Assembly: GCA_021647505.1 (NCBI GenBank)
Contig: JAKIUN010000009.1
Coordinates: 1 to 64,000 of the forward strand
Reading direction: 5' to 3'
Source: Gammaproteobacteria bacterium
GTDB taxonomy: Bacteria; Pseudomonadota; Gammaproteobacteria; SZUA-152
DNA: 64,000 nt
The translations under genes and the position numbers were made by a program. Below, one piece after another: positions 1-8,737 of the stretch. Each line of letters starts with the position of its first letter. Position 1 is the first letter of the stretch. The notes beneath the pieces were generated by a model. That model was given only the letters and a program-made list of their open reading frames with translations. It made no database searches and was not told where the DNA came from.

Positions 1-37
1 TATCCCACGGGGAATTGACACCCAGTAGCTGGCTGTA

Positions 38-253
38 ATGCTCTTCTATGTCCATGGAAAAAACCGCTCCAATCAATGGCTAAAGCAGGGTATTTTACCG
101 GAATTTCACACAGTTTTACGAAGAGCCGATGATGCATACCGTACCAATTTCGCCCCCTCTGGTTGTGAAGAGCATGACTCCATTTATATTAAGTTTTCTC
201 TTATCAACAACTGCGTAATGATTGATTTGGCTTCTTTTCATTTGAACGGATAG
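38..253 (+). CDS. Short MqsR-like toxin candidate, probably incomplete
   Basis: A 71-residue reading frame sits directly upstream of an MqsA-like antitoxin gene. Its C-terminal part, about residues 48 to 66 (start IYIKFSLINN), has the Y-[IL]-K-hydrophobic pattern that ends MqsR-family mRNA interferases. The product is shorter than E. coli MqsR (about 98 residues), and the N-terminal part is not recognisable as MqsR. It is best treated as a remnant or atypical short form of the toxin member of the toxin-antitoxin-chaperone locus that follows. The family assignment rests on position and one C-terminal motif, so it is tentative. It ends 16 bases before the likely start of the antitoxin, which suggests co-transcription. 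Confidence 0.4.
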   Translation: MLFYVHGKNRSNQWLKQGILPEFHTVLRRADDAYRTNFAPSGCEEHDSIYIKFSLINNCVMIDLASFHLNG

Positions 254-269
254 TTTTTTGGAGATAAAA

Positions 270-815
270 GTGAGTGTGTGTAATAAATGTAATTCCGCTG
301 ATGTTGCTCAAGCCTCCGAAGTTGAATTAAATGCTTATAAAGGAAAGGAATATTCTATCGATATTGAATATTCTACTTGCAACTCATGTCATCGCGAATT
401 TCTTTCTAAGTCTCAGATTATCGCTAACGAGACGAAGATTCGTGAGGCTAAAAAACAAATAGATGGATTGCTTTCTTCAGAAGATATAAAAGCTATCCGA
501 AAATCTTTAAATTTGAGCCAAACAGATGCTTCAATTGTATTTGGCGGCGGACAAAATGCCTTTTCAAAATACGAGAGATCTGAAGTAACTCAGAGCCAGG
601 CGATGGATAAACTGTTACGGATCGCCTCTTCAGATAGATATGTTTTTGGGAAGTTATTAGGTCTATCTAATTTAGAAATCAAGCCACACTTCGTCAGTTC
701 ATTTGAGATGTCTGGCCTACCGACTCACAGCGTTGAAAATTGGAAAAATAGCCAATTTGGTATTGCCTCGGTCACTCATGAAGTTAGTAAACCTAAATTA
801 AAGTTAGTTGCTTAA
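270..815 (+). CDS. MqsA-like antitoxin: zinc-binding N-terminus plus Xre-type HTH
   Basis: The product resembles MqsA-family antitoxins, which neutralise a toxin and repress their own operon. Two CxxC pairs (C4/C7 in CNKC and C37/C40 in CNSC) form the N-terminal zinc site. A helix-turn-helix follows at about residues 68 to 115, containing the LSQTDAS and SKYER signatures of MqsA/Xre DNA-binding domains. After the HTH comes a tail of about 50 residues. In toxin-antitoxin-chaperone systems such an extension is the chaperone-addiction segment, and the next gene encodes a SecB-like chaperone, so that role is inferred here. I chose the GTG at 270 because a GGAG lies six bases upstream. A TTG at 258 would add four residues but has no good ribosome site. 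The gene is AT-rich compared with the chromosome to its right. Confidence 0.8.
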   Translation: MSVCNKCNSADVAQASEVELNAYKGKEYSIDIEYSTCNSCHREFLSKSQIIANETKIREAKKQIDGLLSSEDIKAIRKSLNLSQTDASIVFGGGQNAFSKYERSEVTQSQAMDKLLRIASSDRYVFGKLLGLSNLEIKPHFVSSFEMSGLPTHSVENWKNSQFGIASVTHEVSKPKLKLVA

Positions 816-817
816 CA

Positions 818-1204
818 ATGGATATTACATTTATCGAATCAAAATTACTAAGCCTTTATTTTTTAACTGAACAAGAAGACTTAGAAGACAACTTCAATCT
901 TAAATTTACTAGCGCATTTTCTGCAGATGAAGCGAAAAAATTTGTCGTTAAATTTGATGTTGCTTTGACTTCCGATAATGGTGTGTCCATATCTTTAGAA
1001 TATGTGGGACTATTCGAAACAGAAAGTGAAATAACCGAGGAATTTCAACAAGGAAAGTTCGTTACCGTCAATGCTCCTGCAATTGTATTTCCGTATTTAA
1101 GAAGCTTTATTACGACTTTTACTGTTAATGCTGGTTTAGCCCCGGTCATATTGCCTACCATTAATTTCCAGGCCTTGGTTGACACTAAAGCTAAAGAAGC
1201 CTAA
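818..1204 (+). CDS. SecB-like chaperone of a toxin-antitoxin-chaperone locus
   Basis: The 128-residue product resembles SecB-family chaperones. The C-terminal part reads NAPAIVFPYLRSFITTFTVN and then LPTINFQAL, matching the SecB pattern of NAP-x-hydrophobic-FPY-x-R followed by L-P-x-I-N-F. Canonical SecB holds secretory precursors for SecA. SecB-like members encoded next to an MqsA or HigA antitoxin instead protect that antitoxin, and loss of chaperone availability frees the toxin. The start codon is two bases after the antitoxin stop, so the two are translationally linked. Its location in an AT-rich locus, away from grxC and gpsA where housekeeping secB often sits, supports the accessory role. 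The family is clear. The addiction role is inferred from context. Confidence 0.8.
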   Translation: MDITFIESKLLSLYFLTEQEDLEDNFNLKFTSAFSADEAKKFVVKFDVALTSDNGVSISLEYVGLFETESEITEEFQQGKFVTVNAPAIVFPYLRSFITTFTVNAGLAPVILPTINFQALVDTKAKEA

Positions 1205-1234
1205 CGACGGCTGTTCAACTGAAAGATATAGTAT

Positions 1235-1258
1235 AGGGTCAGGTCTTTGATTTGTGAT
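1235..1258 (+). repeat. Left inverted repeat of the RAYT unit
   Basis: These 24 bases begin AGGGTCAGGTCTTTGATTT. They are the inverted match of 2135–2158 with one mismatch at base 20, and they overlap the last codons and the stop of the transposase on the minus strand. Confidence 0.85.
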
Positions 1259-2084
1259 GCTTGATGATCCCGCTCACTGTAGAATAATGCAGCCCAAAGT
1301 ATTCGCCTATTACCTTTAAGGTATATCCCCCACTCTGGTAGGCCTTGACGATGGCCGTGTTTCTGTCTTGACTGGTTGCTTCGTAAGTGCTCAATGGTTT
1401 CGGCGGTGGCCTTCTTTGCGCTAATCGCACATCGCCCAGATCCTGGTCGCCATCCAGCCATGATTGCATCTTTTCCACAAAGCTGTCGCTGCCAAGATAT
1501 ACTTGATTTCGTATGTGCTTCCACGGCGATGGCTGGCCTTTTCCCTCCTGGATGAATTTTCTATAGCGTTCGATGGCTATTGCCTTTCTTTTTGCAAAGG
1601 CAGACTGTATCCAGTCCACTTTCAGGCAATCAATGCCTTTACTCTGCCCGGCAGTTGCTCTGTAACTGCTCCACGGCCAGTCCTTGGCGGATCGTACCAT
1701 CCCCGCGCGTACCGGATTGAGGACGATATAGCGGGCCAGTTCCAGCAGATAGCTGTCTTTTTCTACCAGTATGGCCTTGTATCTCCCCCGAAACACATGG
1801 CCCATCCGATTATGTGTCCGATTATAGGTCTGTGTGTAAACACCATTCAACTGGCGCATCCCTTTCGAGAGATTCGCGTCCGGCGTCTCAATAAGCAGAT
1901 GATAATGATTGCTCATCAGACAATAAGCATGACAAACCCAGTTATGGGTTCGGCAAACATCGCCCAGTATCAGTAGAAACCGTCTTCGATCCTCATCATT
2001 TTCATAGATATCCTCTCTTCGATCACCACGGGATGTGATGTGGTAAAGCGCTCCGGGAAATTCCAGTCTTATCGGGCGGGTCAT
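1239..2084 (-). CDS. REP-associated tyrosine transposase (Y1 family)
   Basis: The 281-residue protein belongs to the Y1/HUH single-strand transposase family (IS200-like, RAYT branch). The opening PIRLEFPGALYHITSRG is characteristic. The metal-binding HUH motif is H60-Y61-H62 within SNHYHLL, and the likely nucleophile is Y119 in ARYIVLNPVRAGMV. Residues of about 240 to 281 form a helix-turn-helix (AIVKAYQSGGYTLKVIGEYF), as in the RAYT group that carries a DnaA- or Xre-like tail. Such enzymes nick and rejoin single-stranded REP hairpins. The gene looks intact. Its flanking inverted repeats are probably its substrates, although no further copy is visible in this window. Confidence 0.9.
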   Translation of the reverse strand: MTRPIRLEFPGALYHITSRGDRREDIYENDEDRRRFLLILGDVCRTHNWVCHAYCLMSNHYHLLIETPDANLSKGMRQLNGVYTQTYNRTHNRMGHVFRGRYKAILVEKDSYLLELARYIVLNPVRAGMVRSAKDWPWSSYRATAGQSKGIDCLKVDWIQSAFAKRKAIAIERYRKFIQEGKGQPSPWKHIRNQVYLGSDSFVEKMQSWLDGDQDLGDVRLAQRRPPPKPLSTYEATSQDRNTAIVKAYQSGGYTLKVIGEYFGLHYSTVSGIIKHHKSKT

Positions 2085-2134
2085 GGTCGGTGTCTTGTGA
2101 AACTCTCAGGAACATAGAGCTTATCGGAGCTGAG

Positions 2135-2158
2135 ATCATAAATCAAAGACCTGACCCT
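2135..2158 (-). repeat. Right inverted repeat of the RAYT unit
   Basis: The reverse complement begins AGGGTCAGGTCTTTGATTT and matches 1235–1258 at 23 of 24 bases. It lies about 50 bases upstream of the transposase start codon. Confidence 0.85.
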
Positions 2159-2232
2159 TTCTCTTTCCCTACTGTTGGTGCCGCGAAACACCACAGGAAC
2201 GCTGAATACAATAATAGTCCCTTGACATGACA

Positions 2233-3798
2233 CTAGTGCCGAAAGTGACGCATGCCTGTAAATACCATGGCGATGCCGTGTTCGTCGGCGGCTTTGATCA
2301 CTTCGGCGTCACGCATGGAGCCGCCGGGCTGGATGACGGCGCTGACACCCACCTCGGCGGCGGAGTCGAGGCCGTCACGGAAAGGGAAAAAGGCGTCGGA
2401 GGCCATGACCGAGTTCTTTACTTCCAGGCCGGCATCGGCGGCCTTGATGGCGGCGATGCGCGCCGAGTAGACGCGGCTCATCTGCCCGGCACCGACACCG
2501 ATGGTCATGCCGTCGCGGCCGTAGACAATGGCGTTGGACTTGACGTACTTGGCGACCTGCCAGGTGAACAGCAGGTCGCGCAACTCCGGTTCTGTCGGTG
2601 TGCGCTGGGTCACGACGTTCAGTTGCTCTGTGGTGACCCTGCCCAGGTCACGATCCTGAACCAGTAGACCGCCGTTGACACGCTTGTAGTCCAGCCCCGC
2701 CACGCGTTCCACGCCCCAGTCGCCGCAGGCCAGCACACGCACGTTCTTTTTTTCCGCCAGTACCTCGCAGGCATCGTCATCGATGCTCGGTGCGATGATC
2801 ACTTCGACGAACTGCTGTTCGACGATGTCGCGCGCAGTAAAGGCGTCCAGTGGCCGGTTGAAGGCGATGATGCCGCCGAAGGCGGAGGTGGGGTCGGTCC
2901 GATAGGCGCGGTCGTAGGCGTGGTGGATGTCTTCGGCGACGGCCACGCCGCAGGGGTTTGCATGCTTGACGATGACGCAGGCCGGAGCCTCGAACTGCTT
3001 GACGCATTCCAGCGCGGCGTCGGTGTCGGCGATGTTGTTAAAGCTCAGTGCTTTGCCTTGCAGTTGTTTGGCGGTGGCGACACTGGCCTCGGCCGGGTGG
3101 GCTTCGGCGTAGAAGGCGGCCTTCTGGTGCGGATTTTCGCCATAGCGCATGTCCTGCTTTTTTTGCAGCTGGATGTTGTAGGTGCGCGGAAAACCACCCT
3201 TGTTGCCTTCGAGGTCGATGGCGCCCAGGTAGTTGGCGATGGCGCCGTCGTAGCGGGCGGTGTGCTCGAAGGTCTTCACCGCCAGCGAGTAACGGGTGGC
3301 GTCGCTCACGGCGCTATTATTGGTGTCCATCTCGGCCAGCACGCCGTCGTAGTCGCTGGCGTCCACTACCACGGTCACCGCGGCGTGGTTCTTGGCCGCT
3401 GCGCGCAGCATGGTAGGGCCACCGATGTCGATGTTCTCGATGGCCAGAGCGAGGTCACAGTCGGGCCGCGCCACAGTTTCTCCGAAGGGATAGAGGTTGA
3501 CCACCAGCAGGTCGATGGGCTGGATGCCATGTTCGGCCATAACGGCATCGTCGTTACCGCGCCGGCCCAGCAGACCGCCGTGAATCTTCGGGTGCAGGGT
3601 TTTCACCCGGCCGTCCATCATTTCCGGGAAGCCGGTGTAGTCGGAGACCTCGGTGACCGGCACGCCGTTGTCGGCGAGCAGTCTGGCGGTGCCGCCAGTG
3701 CTGAGGATTTCCACGCCGCGGGCGTGCAGCTCACGGGCGAAGTCGAGGATGCCGGTCTTGTCGGAGACACTGAGGAGGGCGCGGGTGATGGCGTTCAT
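2233..3798 (-). CDS. purH: Bifunctional AICAR transformylase / IMP cyclohydrolase PurH
   Basis: PurH catalyses the last two steps of de novo IMP synthesis: formyl transfer from 10-formyl-THF to AICAR, then ring closure. The 521-residue length matches the family (E. coli 529). The N-terminal MGS-like cyclohydrolase domain begins with [10 protein letters not shown] and contains GGTARLL and [12 protein letters not shown]. The transformylase part carries the catalytic KHANPCGVA motif near residue 265 and ends in FTGMRHFRH, as usual for PurH. I chose the ATG at 3798 because it gives the conserved [14 protein letters not shown] start; an in-frame GTG 39 bases upstream would add an unconserved leader. 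The gene is last in the dusB–fis–purH run. The usual partner purD is not downstream; the RAYT unit is there instead. Confidence 0.97.
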   Translation of the reverse strand: MNAITRALLSVSDKTGILDFARELHARGVEILSTGGTARLLADNGVPVTEVSDYTGFPEMMDGRVKTLHPKIHGGLLGRRGNDDAVMAEHGIQPIDLLVVNLYPFGETVARPDCDLALAIENIDIGGPTMLRAAAKNHAAVTVVVDASDYDGVLAEMDTNNSAVSDATRYSLAVKTFEHTARYDGAIANYLGAIDLEGNKGGFPRTYNIQLQKKQDMRYGENPHQKAAFYAEAHPAEASVATAKQLQGKALSFNNIADTDAALECVKQFEAPACVIVKHANPCGVAVAEDIHHAYDRAYRTDPTSAFGGIIAFNRPLDAFTARDIVEQQFVEVIIAPSIDDDACEVLAEKKNVRVLACGDWGVERVAGLDYKRVNGGLLVQDRDLGRVTTEQLNVVTQRTPTEPELRDLLFTWQVAKYVKSNAIVYGRDGMTIGVGAGQMSRVYSARIAAIKAADAGLEVKNSVMASDAFFPFRDGLDSAAEVGVSAVIQPGGSMRDAEVIKAADEHGIAMVFTGMRHFRH

Positions 3799-3920
3799 GG
3801 TGTGATTCTCGAGATGGTGCTGAGTGAGTGCGAGCACTTGCAGGATCTAGGTCATAGATACTTTTGATGTCCCCGAAGCTGCTTCTACAGGTACGAGGTA
3901 GTTCAGAGATTATGGGCCGC

Positions 3921-4298
3921 TCAGTTGATGTCGTACTGCTTGAGTTTTTTGCGCAGGGTGCCGCGATTCAGGCCCAGCATTTCAGCGGCCTTGCTCTGAT
4001 TGCCGCGCGTGTAATGCAGTACGGTTTCCAGCAGTGGCTGCTCGATCTCGGCCAGTACCATCTGGTACAGGTCGACCGGTGGGTGGCCGTCGAGCTCATG
4101 GAAATAGTCTTCCAGCATGCGTTTGATATGTTGGCTGAGGGGAGGCTGGATGCAGTTGGAAGACCCTGATGAGGTTGTGGGTAAATGCACTTTTGTCGGT
4201 GTTTCCGGCAAATCCTTTTGTAAATCCTCTTGTAGTCTCTCAGTGATCAAGCCATCGGCTGCCAGACCTTCTGTCGCCAAACCTTGCGTCTGTGTCAT
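3921..4298 (-). CDS. fis: Nucleoid protein and transcription regulator Fis
   Basis: Fis is a small homodimeric nucleoid protein that bends DNA and controls rRNA promoters, recombination and many other genes. The C-terminal half is highly conserved: PLLETVLHYTRGNQSKAAEM and LNRGTLRKKLKQYDIN form the last helices and the helix-turn-helix. At 125 residues it is about 27 longer than E. coli Fis, because of an N-terminal segment rich in Leu, Glu and Thr without clear family identity. The start codon overlaps the dusB stop as ATGA, so fis is translationally coupled to dusB, the known dusB–fis operon order. The longer alternative frame up to 4430 lies inside dusB and was rejected. Confidence 0.95.
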   Translation of the reverse strand: MTQTQGLATEGLAADGLITERLQEDLQKDLPETPTKVHLPTTSSGSSNCIQPPLSQHIKRMLEDYFHELDGHPPVDLYQMVLAEIEQPLLETVLHYTRGNQSKAAEMLGLNRGTLRKKLKQYDIN

Positions 4299-5281
4299 GC
4301 GGCCAGTTCCTCTCGAACCAAGAGTGCGTCGAAGAAGTCCTTTGTTATTTGTAACTGTTCTTCGGTGGTTTCTAGCTTGTTGACTGCCTGGCGGAAGGCC
4401 GCACCATGCCGTTGTCCCTTGCTGTACCACGAGATGTGTTTGCGGGCGATGCGCACGCCGGCATATTCGCCGTAGAAGGCGTACAGGTTTTCGAGGTGTT
4501 CGAGCAGGATACTCCGCACTTCGCTGAGCGAGGGTTCCGGCAGTTTTTCACCCGTCTGCAGGTAATGGTCGATCTCGCGGAAAATCCAGGGGCGGCCCTG
4601 GGCTGCGCGGCCGATCATTACGGCATCTGCCTGGGTGTAGTCCAACACCTGTCGGGCCCTTTCTGGTGTGGTGATGTCGCCGTTGGCGATCACCGGGATG
4701 CCGACGCTGGCCTTGATGGTGGCGATGGTGTCGTATTCCGCCTCTCCCCGGTAGGCGCAGGCTCGGGTGCGTCCGTGTACTGCCAGTGCCTGGATGCCGG
4801 CACTCTCGGCAATGCGGCCAATACTGACACCGTTGCGATGCTGGGTGTCCCAGCCTGTGCGGATTTTCAGTGTAACAGGGATGTCCACGGCGCCAACCAC
4901 GGCGTCGAGAATTTGTCCTACCCGCCTTTCATTCTGCAACAGTGCGGAGCCGGCGGCGACGTTACAGACCTTCTTGGCCGGGCAGCCCATGTTGATGTCG
5001 ATGATCTGTGCGCCGTTGTCTGCATTGTAGCGCGCCGCCTCGGCCATCAGCTGTGGCTCGGCACCCATGATCTGTACCGAGCGCGGGTCGGTCTCGCCAT
5101 CGTGGTTGGCGCGCCGCCGGGTCTTTTCCGAACCCCACAGCAGGGAGTTGGAGGAAACCATTTCGGACACGGCCATGCCGGCGCCGAGACGTTTGCATAG
5201 TTGGCGAAAGGGCCGATCCGTGACGCCCGCCATGGGGGCCAGAACGAGTTGGTTGGACAGTTTGTAGGGGCCGATCTGCAT
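4295..5281 (-). CDS. dusB: tRNA-dihydrouridine synthase B
   Basis: DusB is an FMN enzyme that reduces uridine to dihydrouridine in the tRNA D-loop. The 328 residues match the family (E. coli 321). Visible signatures are LAPMAGVTDRPFR at the N-terminus, INMGCPAKKVCNVAAGSALL with the catalytic cysteine in GCPAKK, VHGRTRACAYRGEA, and ANGDITTPERA for flavin binding. I chose the ATG at 5281 (MQIGPYKLSNQLVLAPMAGV) because it matches the conserved N-terminus; the open frame extends 47 codons upstream but without family identity. Its last codon overlaps the fis start. The residue after the KKV motif is Cys instead of the usual Asn, an oddity next to the active site loop. Confidence 0.96.
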   Translation of the reverse strand: MQIGPYKLSNQLVLAPMAGVTDRPFRQLCKRLGAGMAVSEMVSSNSLLWGSEKTRRRANHDGETDPRSVQIMGAEPQLMAEAARYNADNGAQIIDINMGCPAKKVCNVAAGSALLQNERRVGQILDAVVGAVDIPVTLKIRTGWDTQHRNGVSIGRIAESAGIQALAVHGRTRACAYRGEAEYDTIATIKASVGIPVIANGDITTPERARQVLDYTQADAVMIGRAAQGRPWIFREIDHYLQTGEKLPEPSLSEVRSILLEHLENLYAFYGEYAGVRIARKHISWYSKGQRHGAAFRQAVNKLETTEEQLQITKDFFDALLVREELAA

Positions 5282-5469
5282 CGAGATGTGTGTTGCCTTT
5301 TGCCCGTTTTTTCCACTGCCGGCAGGGGCTGAAAACAGGGTGTTTTGGGTTGCCCCCCTCAGGGGAAATTGGGTCGACAATACTACCTCGCAGCAAGCCA
5401 GAGAGACAAGGTGATAAGACATAAATCTGCTGCTTTTTTATACAAATCTACACAGGTGCTCGTCGGCAA

Positions 5470-6675
5470 TTATTGCGCCAGTTTGGCGGTTTCGGTGTGA
5501 AATTCGAAGTTGATCGCTTGCTTGCCGGGATCCACCAGCGCCAGCTCCACCACCACCGGGGTATCTGGGGCCATGCCGGCCTGGATGTCAGTGCCGGCGG
5601 ACAGGTACTCGCGTGGCAGGAAACGGCGCTGTGCGATCGAGGCGCCGTTCATGTCGGAGAAGCGCAGGGTCAGCAGGGGGTAAGGTTGTGGCTCTGTGGT
5701 CTTGTTGACCAGGGTAGTGCTGGCGATCAGTGCCTGTGGGGTGTTGGGCTGCGAGCGCACATCCCAACCGAGAATGTCGATGCGGCCCTGATGGATAGGG
5801 GGGCGGAGGTTGCAGTCGAGGTAGCTGCAGGCCTGTTCGAGCCAGGGACGCAGTTCGGGTTTGCGCAGGGCCAGTTCGTCGCGATAGAAGTAACTGGCCT
5901 GGGCCAGGAATAGCATGAGCATCAGCAGGCTGCCGATAACCCATAGCGTTGCTGGTGGATGCAGGCTGGCGGCTTTTTCCTCCTGCAGTTGGCGCAGCAG
6001 GGGGGCGGGGAGGTTCGGTGTGGCGGTTTGTTCCGCGTCTGGCCGCCCGGTTTCGGTGGCCAGTGATCCAGTCAATGTCTTTCGTGCTGATGTTTTCGTG
6101 CTGTCTTGCTGGGTGGAGGCAAGCGGGGTGTTTTCTGTCATGACGCTGTCGACGGATGGCTCGGGCGAGTCGGTTTTCTGCGTCTTGTCGGTGGCTAAGG
6201 TATCGGCAAGGATTTTTTTCGGCGATTCGTCCAGCCAGTCATCGGGAAGCTCGATGGCCTCGATCTGCTGGCTGGTAAGTTCATCGGTAGTATCAAAGGT
6301 GTTGTGGCGACGGGGCGTGCCGATATGCGGATCCAGTTCGGCGGCTACGGCGTCGATATTGCCTAGATCCGGCCAGGGAGCATTGCTCGTGGATCGTGTA
6401 ACCGCAGGTGCTGTGGCTGGCACCCCTCGTGTGGCTGTTTCGTTGGTGCCGTCCGTTGCTGGGGCGGTGATGTCAGCTGTCGGGTTGTTTTTTGTCCATT
6501 CTGCGTACTGATTGGCATCATTATCGTCGTCGTCGTTGGGCAGCTGCTCGGTGAGATGTTGCAAGGCGTTGAAGATGGACAGGCACTGCCCGCAACGTAC
6601 GTCACCCTCGCCGACCTTGAGCTGGTCGGCGGTGACCTCAAAGTAGGCCTGGCAGTGGGGGCATTGAGTGTACAT
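5470..6675 (-). CDS. Zinc-ribbon (MJ0042-type) and DUF3426 membrane protein
   Basis: The product has a small N-terminal zinc ribbon (MYTQCPHCQAYFEV then VRCGQC, two CxxC pairs), a long low-complexity linker rich in Thr, Ala, Asp and Pro (about residues 50 to 265), and one membrane helix near residue 275 (WVIGSLLMLMLFLAQASYFY). A C-terminal beta-rich domain of the DUF3426 type follows, containing RPPIHQGRIDILGWDVRSQP and LTLRFSDMNGASIAQRRFLP. The arrangement suggests a cytoplasmic metal-binding end and a periplasmic C-terminus. The family's function is unknown. It is commonly found beside prmA and dusB in gamma- and betaproteobacteria, as here. I chose the start at 6675 because families begin with the zinc ribbon; a further 16 codons are open upstream. 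Confidence 0.85.
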   Translation of the reverse strand: MYTQCPHCQAYFEVTADQLKVGEGDVRCGQCLSIFNALQHLTEQLPNDDDDNDANQYAEWTKNNPTADITAPATDGTNETATRGVPATAPAVTRSTSNAPWPDLGNIDAVAAELDPHIGTPRRHNTFDTTDELTSQQIEAIELPDDWLDESPKKILADTLATDKTQKTDSPEPSVDSVMTENTPLASTQQDSTKTSARKTLTGSLATETGRPDAEQTATPNLPAPLLRQLQEEKAASLHPPATLWVIGSLLMLMLFLAQASYFYRDELALRKPELRPWLEQACSYLDCNLRPPIHQGRIDILGWDVRSQPNTPQALIASTTLVNKTTEPQPYPLLTLRFSDMNGASIAQRRFLPREYLSAGTDIQAGMAPDTPVVVELALVDPGKQAINFEFHTETAKLAQ

Positions 6676-6859
6676 GGTGCGCTGTCCGGGGTGTCTTGCT
6701 GCGTTTTCTTCGTGGGCGGCCATTATCCTGGATTAATCAGTTGACCGCTTCGAGGTAAGTCTTAAGTGCATAGGATTATAGCGCGACACGGGGTGTGTCG
6801 CTGCACTCTCTGATCTTTGTCGATCGATCTGCGCGCTGACTGATTGCTTAAATGATGCC

Positions 6860-8659
6860 TCAGATCCTCTTGGGCAGGCCCTGCACCCGTGCCTTTTCCT
6901 GGGGGGGCATTTCAATGCTGTCAAAGGCAAACACGGTGAATGAACTGGTGGTTTCGATAACACGTGTCAGGCGTACATATTTCAGCTCGGTTTTCAGGTT
7001 TAGTACCAGCTGTGTGTCGATGTCATAGATGCGGACGGGTACCAGCAGGCCCTTGCCGGTGTTGCCTTCTGTGCCGATGACGTCGATCAGCAGGCTACGA
7101 AAGTATTCGCCGCCATTGCCCGTGCCAGCGATGGCCCGCACTGCAACGGCAGCCATGTGGTTGCCCAGTGATTTAATGCCTAGCGTCAGCTTGCCTTGTT
7201 TGTTGATCTGCAGCCAACGGACGGTGCCGATATGCCAGAGCAATGTTTCATCTTTGTCGCGATAGGCCGTCAGCACGCCGACTCGCACCTGGGTGCGGTT
7301 GTCGGGCATGTGCAGCAGGGCGACGCCTCCGTCACTGTGGTTGATGCGCAGCCAGGGTTCGACGGCATAACCGGCCATGGCGGAGTCACGCAGGACGCGG
7401 ACGTGGAGCTGGGTATCGTGTACGGCATCCCAGACGTCCATATCGGTCGTAAATCGGGAGACACGGGTGGCCTCACGGCCCTCGGTGGTTGTTGTCGTGA
7501 CTGGTAGTGGCGCATTGTCTTTGCACTGCAATGACAAATGGTTGCCCTTTTTCTGCGGTTGATGAAACTCACTTTCATCTTCTTCCGGAGTAAATTCGAC
7601 TTCACCACTGATCTGGTGGTGTGCTGCGCCGAGGCCGATGCACATCATGAGGATGTGCTGGCCATCGGCATGACGTTCGGTACTGCGCTCGCGCCGGCCC
7701 TGCCAGACATTGCACAGCTGGATCAGTAGGTCGCGGCGCATGCGGTCACTCAGGGACTGCTTGTGGTTATCTGCTTTTTGCCGGCTGAGTTCCTCCAACC
7801 GCTCGCGCAGTGTGCTGATGTCGAGGAAGCGGCCGTCGACGGGGCGGAAACGGGTCTGTTGCGTGGCCATTTCCGGTGGGCGATTGCCAGCGAGGTCGAC
7901 CACGCAGTCGCCGGCCTCGGCGAGAGCATTCTTTTTCTTCACCATGCGGCAGCCGATGGTCCATTGATGCAGGAAACCGTAGAGCACATCGGCCTGTCCG
8001 GACAGCAGTCGGTAGGGCTGTGCCAGCCCCAGTAGGACGATGCGCAGATAGGTGTACTGGATGGTGGTCACGGGTTGGTTATTGGCATCGCGGCTGTCGA
8101 TGGCCATAGTGTTGAGGCCGTTGCGCTCGGCCAGGGCGTACAGGCGGTGCAGTTCACCCCACAGACCGGTGGGTTCACTGCGGTATTGGGCATAGCTTTC
8201 CAGCATCAGCAGGCCGGTTTGTTCGATGGTCTGACGCAGTGCCAGCAGGAAGGTGTCAGGGCTGAGGTCGTCGCTATCGGCGCCGCTGATGGCATCGGTG
8301 ATGACCTGTTTGTAGCCCTGTGCCATGTTGTCCAGCAGGTCGAAGATGTCATCGGCCAGGGTCTGTAGTCTGGGCGTCAAGGGCAGGGATTGGTCGCGGT
8401 ATTTCTGCTGCAGAGCGGGGAGTTGTTGTTGTACCCAGGGTTGTAGAATTTGCATGGCTTCGAAGCGTTGCGAGATCGGTAACGCATGCTGATTGTAGCG
8501 CACCAGGAGGGCGGCGACCTGGATTAAATTGGCCATTGGGTCGTGGGTAGGGAGCGAGGTCAGCCAGTGACGAATTTCGTCGGGGCGGGGCGCCCGTTGT
8601 TCGGTATCGGCGTGCGCCGGGATAGGCAGGCGCAGTTTCAACGGATTCATTGGTCTCAT
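6860..8659 (-). CDS. Conserved 599-aa protein of unknown function, C-terminal PilZ-like fold suspected
   Basis: I do not recognise a named domain with confidence. The protein has no signal peptide and no membrane helix, so it is probably cytoplasmic. The first 240 residues look helical, with leucine-rich segments such as LYALAERNGLNTMAIDS. A charged linker near residues 300 to 330 precedes a beta-rich C-terminal part (about residues 450 to 595) with short strands such as GLLVPVRIYDIDTQLVLNLK and YVRLTRVIETTSSFTVFAFD, compatible with a PilZ-like c-di-GMP-binding barrel. The clear RxxxR…DxSxxG pattern of a working PilZ site is not obvious, so ligand binding is not claimed. It lies between prmA and the DUF3426 gene on the same strand, with gaps of 78 and 184 bases. 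Confidence 0.6.
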   Translation of the reverse strand: MRPMNPLKLRLPIPAHADTEQRAPRPDEIRHWLTSLPTHDPMANLIQVAALLVRYNQHALPISQRFEAMQILQPWVQQQLPALQQKYRDQSLPLTPRLQTLADDIFDLLDNMAQGYKQVITDAISGADSDDLSPDTFLLALRQTIEQTGLLMLESYAQYRSEPTGLWGELHRLYALAERNGLNTMAIDSRDANNQPVTTIQYTYLRIVLLGLAQPYRLLSGQADVLYGFLHQWTIGCRMVKKKNALAEAGDCVVDLAGNRPPEMATQQTRFRPVDGRFLDISTLRERLEELSRQKADNHKQSLSDRMRRDLLIQLCNVWQGRRERSTERHADGQHILMMCIGLGAAHHQISGEVEFTPEEDESEFHQPQKKGNHLSLQCKDNAPLPVTTTTTEGREATRVSRFTTDMDVWDAVHDTQLHVRVLRDSAMAGYAVEPWLRINHSDGGVALLHMPDNRTQVRVGVLTAYRDKDETLLWHIGTVRWLQINKQGKLTLGIKSLGNHMAAVAVRAIAGTGNGGEYFRSLLIDVIGTEGNTGKGLLVPVRIYDIDTQLVLNLKTELKYVRLTRVIETTSSFTVFAFDSIEMPPQEKARVQGLPKRI

Positions 8660-8737
8660 GGCTCATACGGTGGTGCCACTATTTGCGGCAGAGCATAAGA
8701 AAAGTTGAGCGTTTTTGCGGCGGGCAGGCCGTGCGGG

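Larger units (their letters stand above)
1235..2158 (-). mobile_element. RAYT/REP-type unit bounded by a 24-bp inverted repeat
   Basis: A REP-associated tyrosine transposase gene lies between two 24-base inverted copies (1235–1258 and 2135–2158) that match at 23 of 24 positions. The left copy overlaps the transposase stop codon. This arrangement is typical of RAYT genes flanked by their own repetitive extragenic palindromic sequences. The unit sits between the AT-rich chaperone locus and purH, which marks this junction as a site of insertion. Whether the unit moves today cannot be judged from one copy. Confidence 0.75.

Noticed and set aside
2920-3867. Long plus-strand frames opposite purH and accC (the latter at 9951–10982)
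   Set aside because: Both lie antisense to well-conserved housekeeping genes; composition is that of a reverse-complement shadow.
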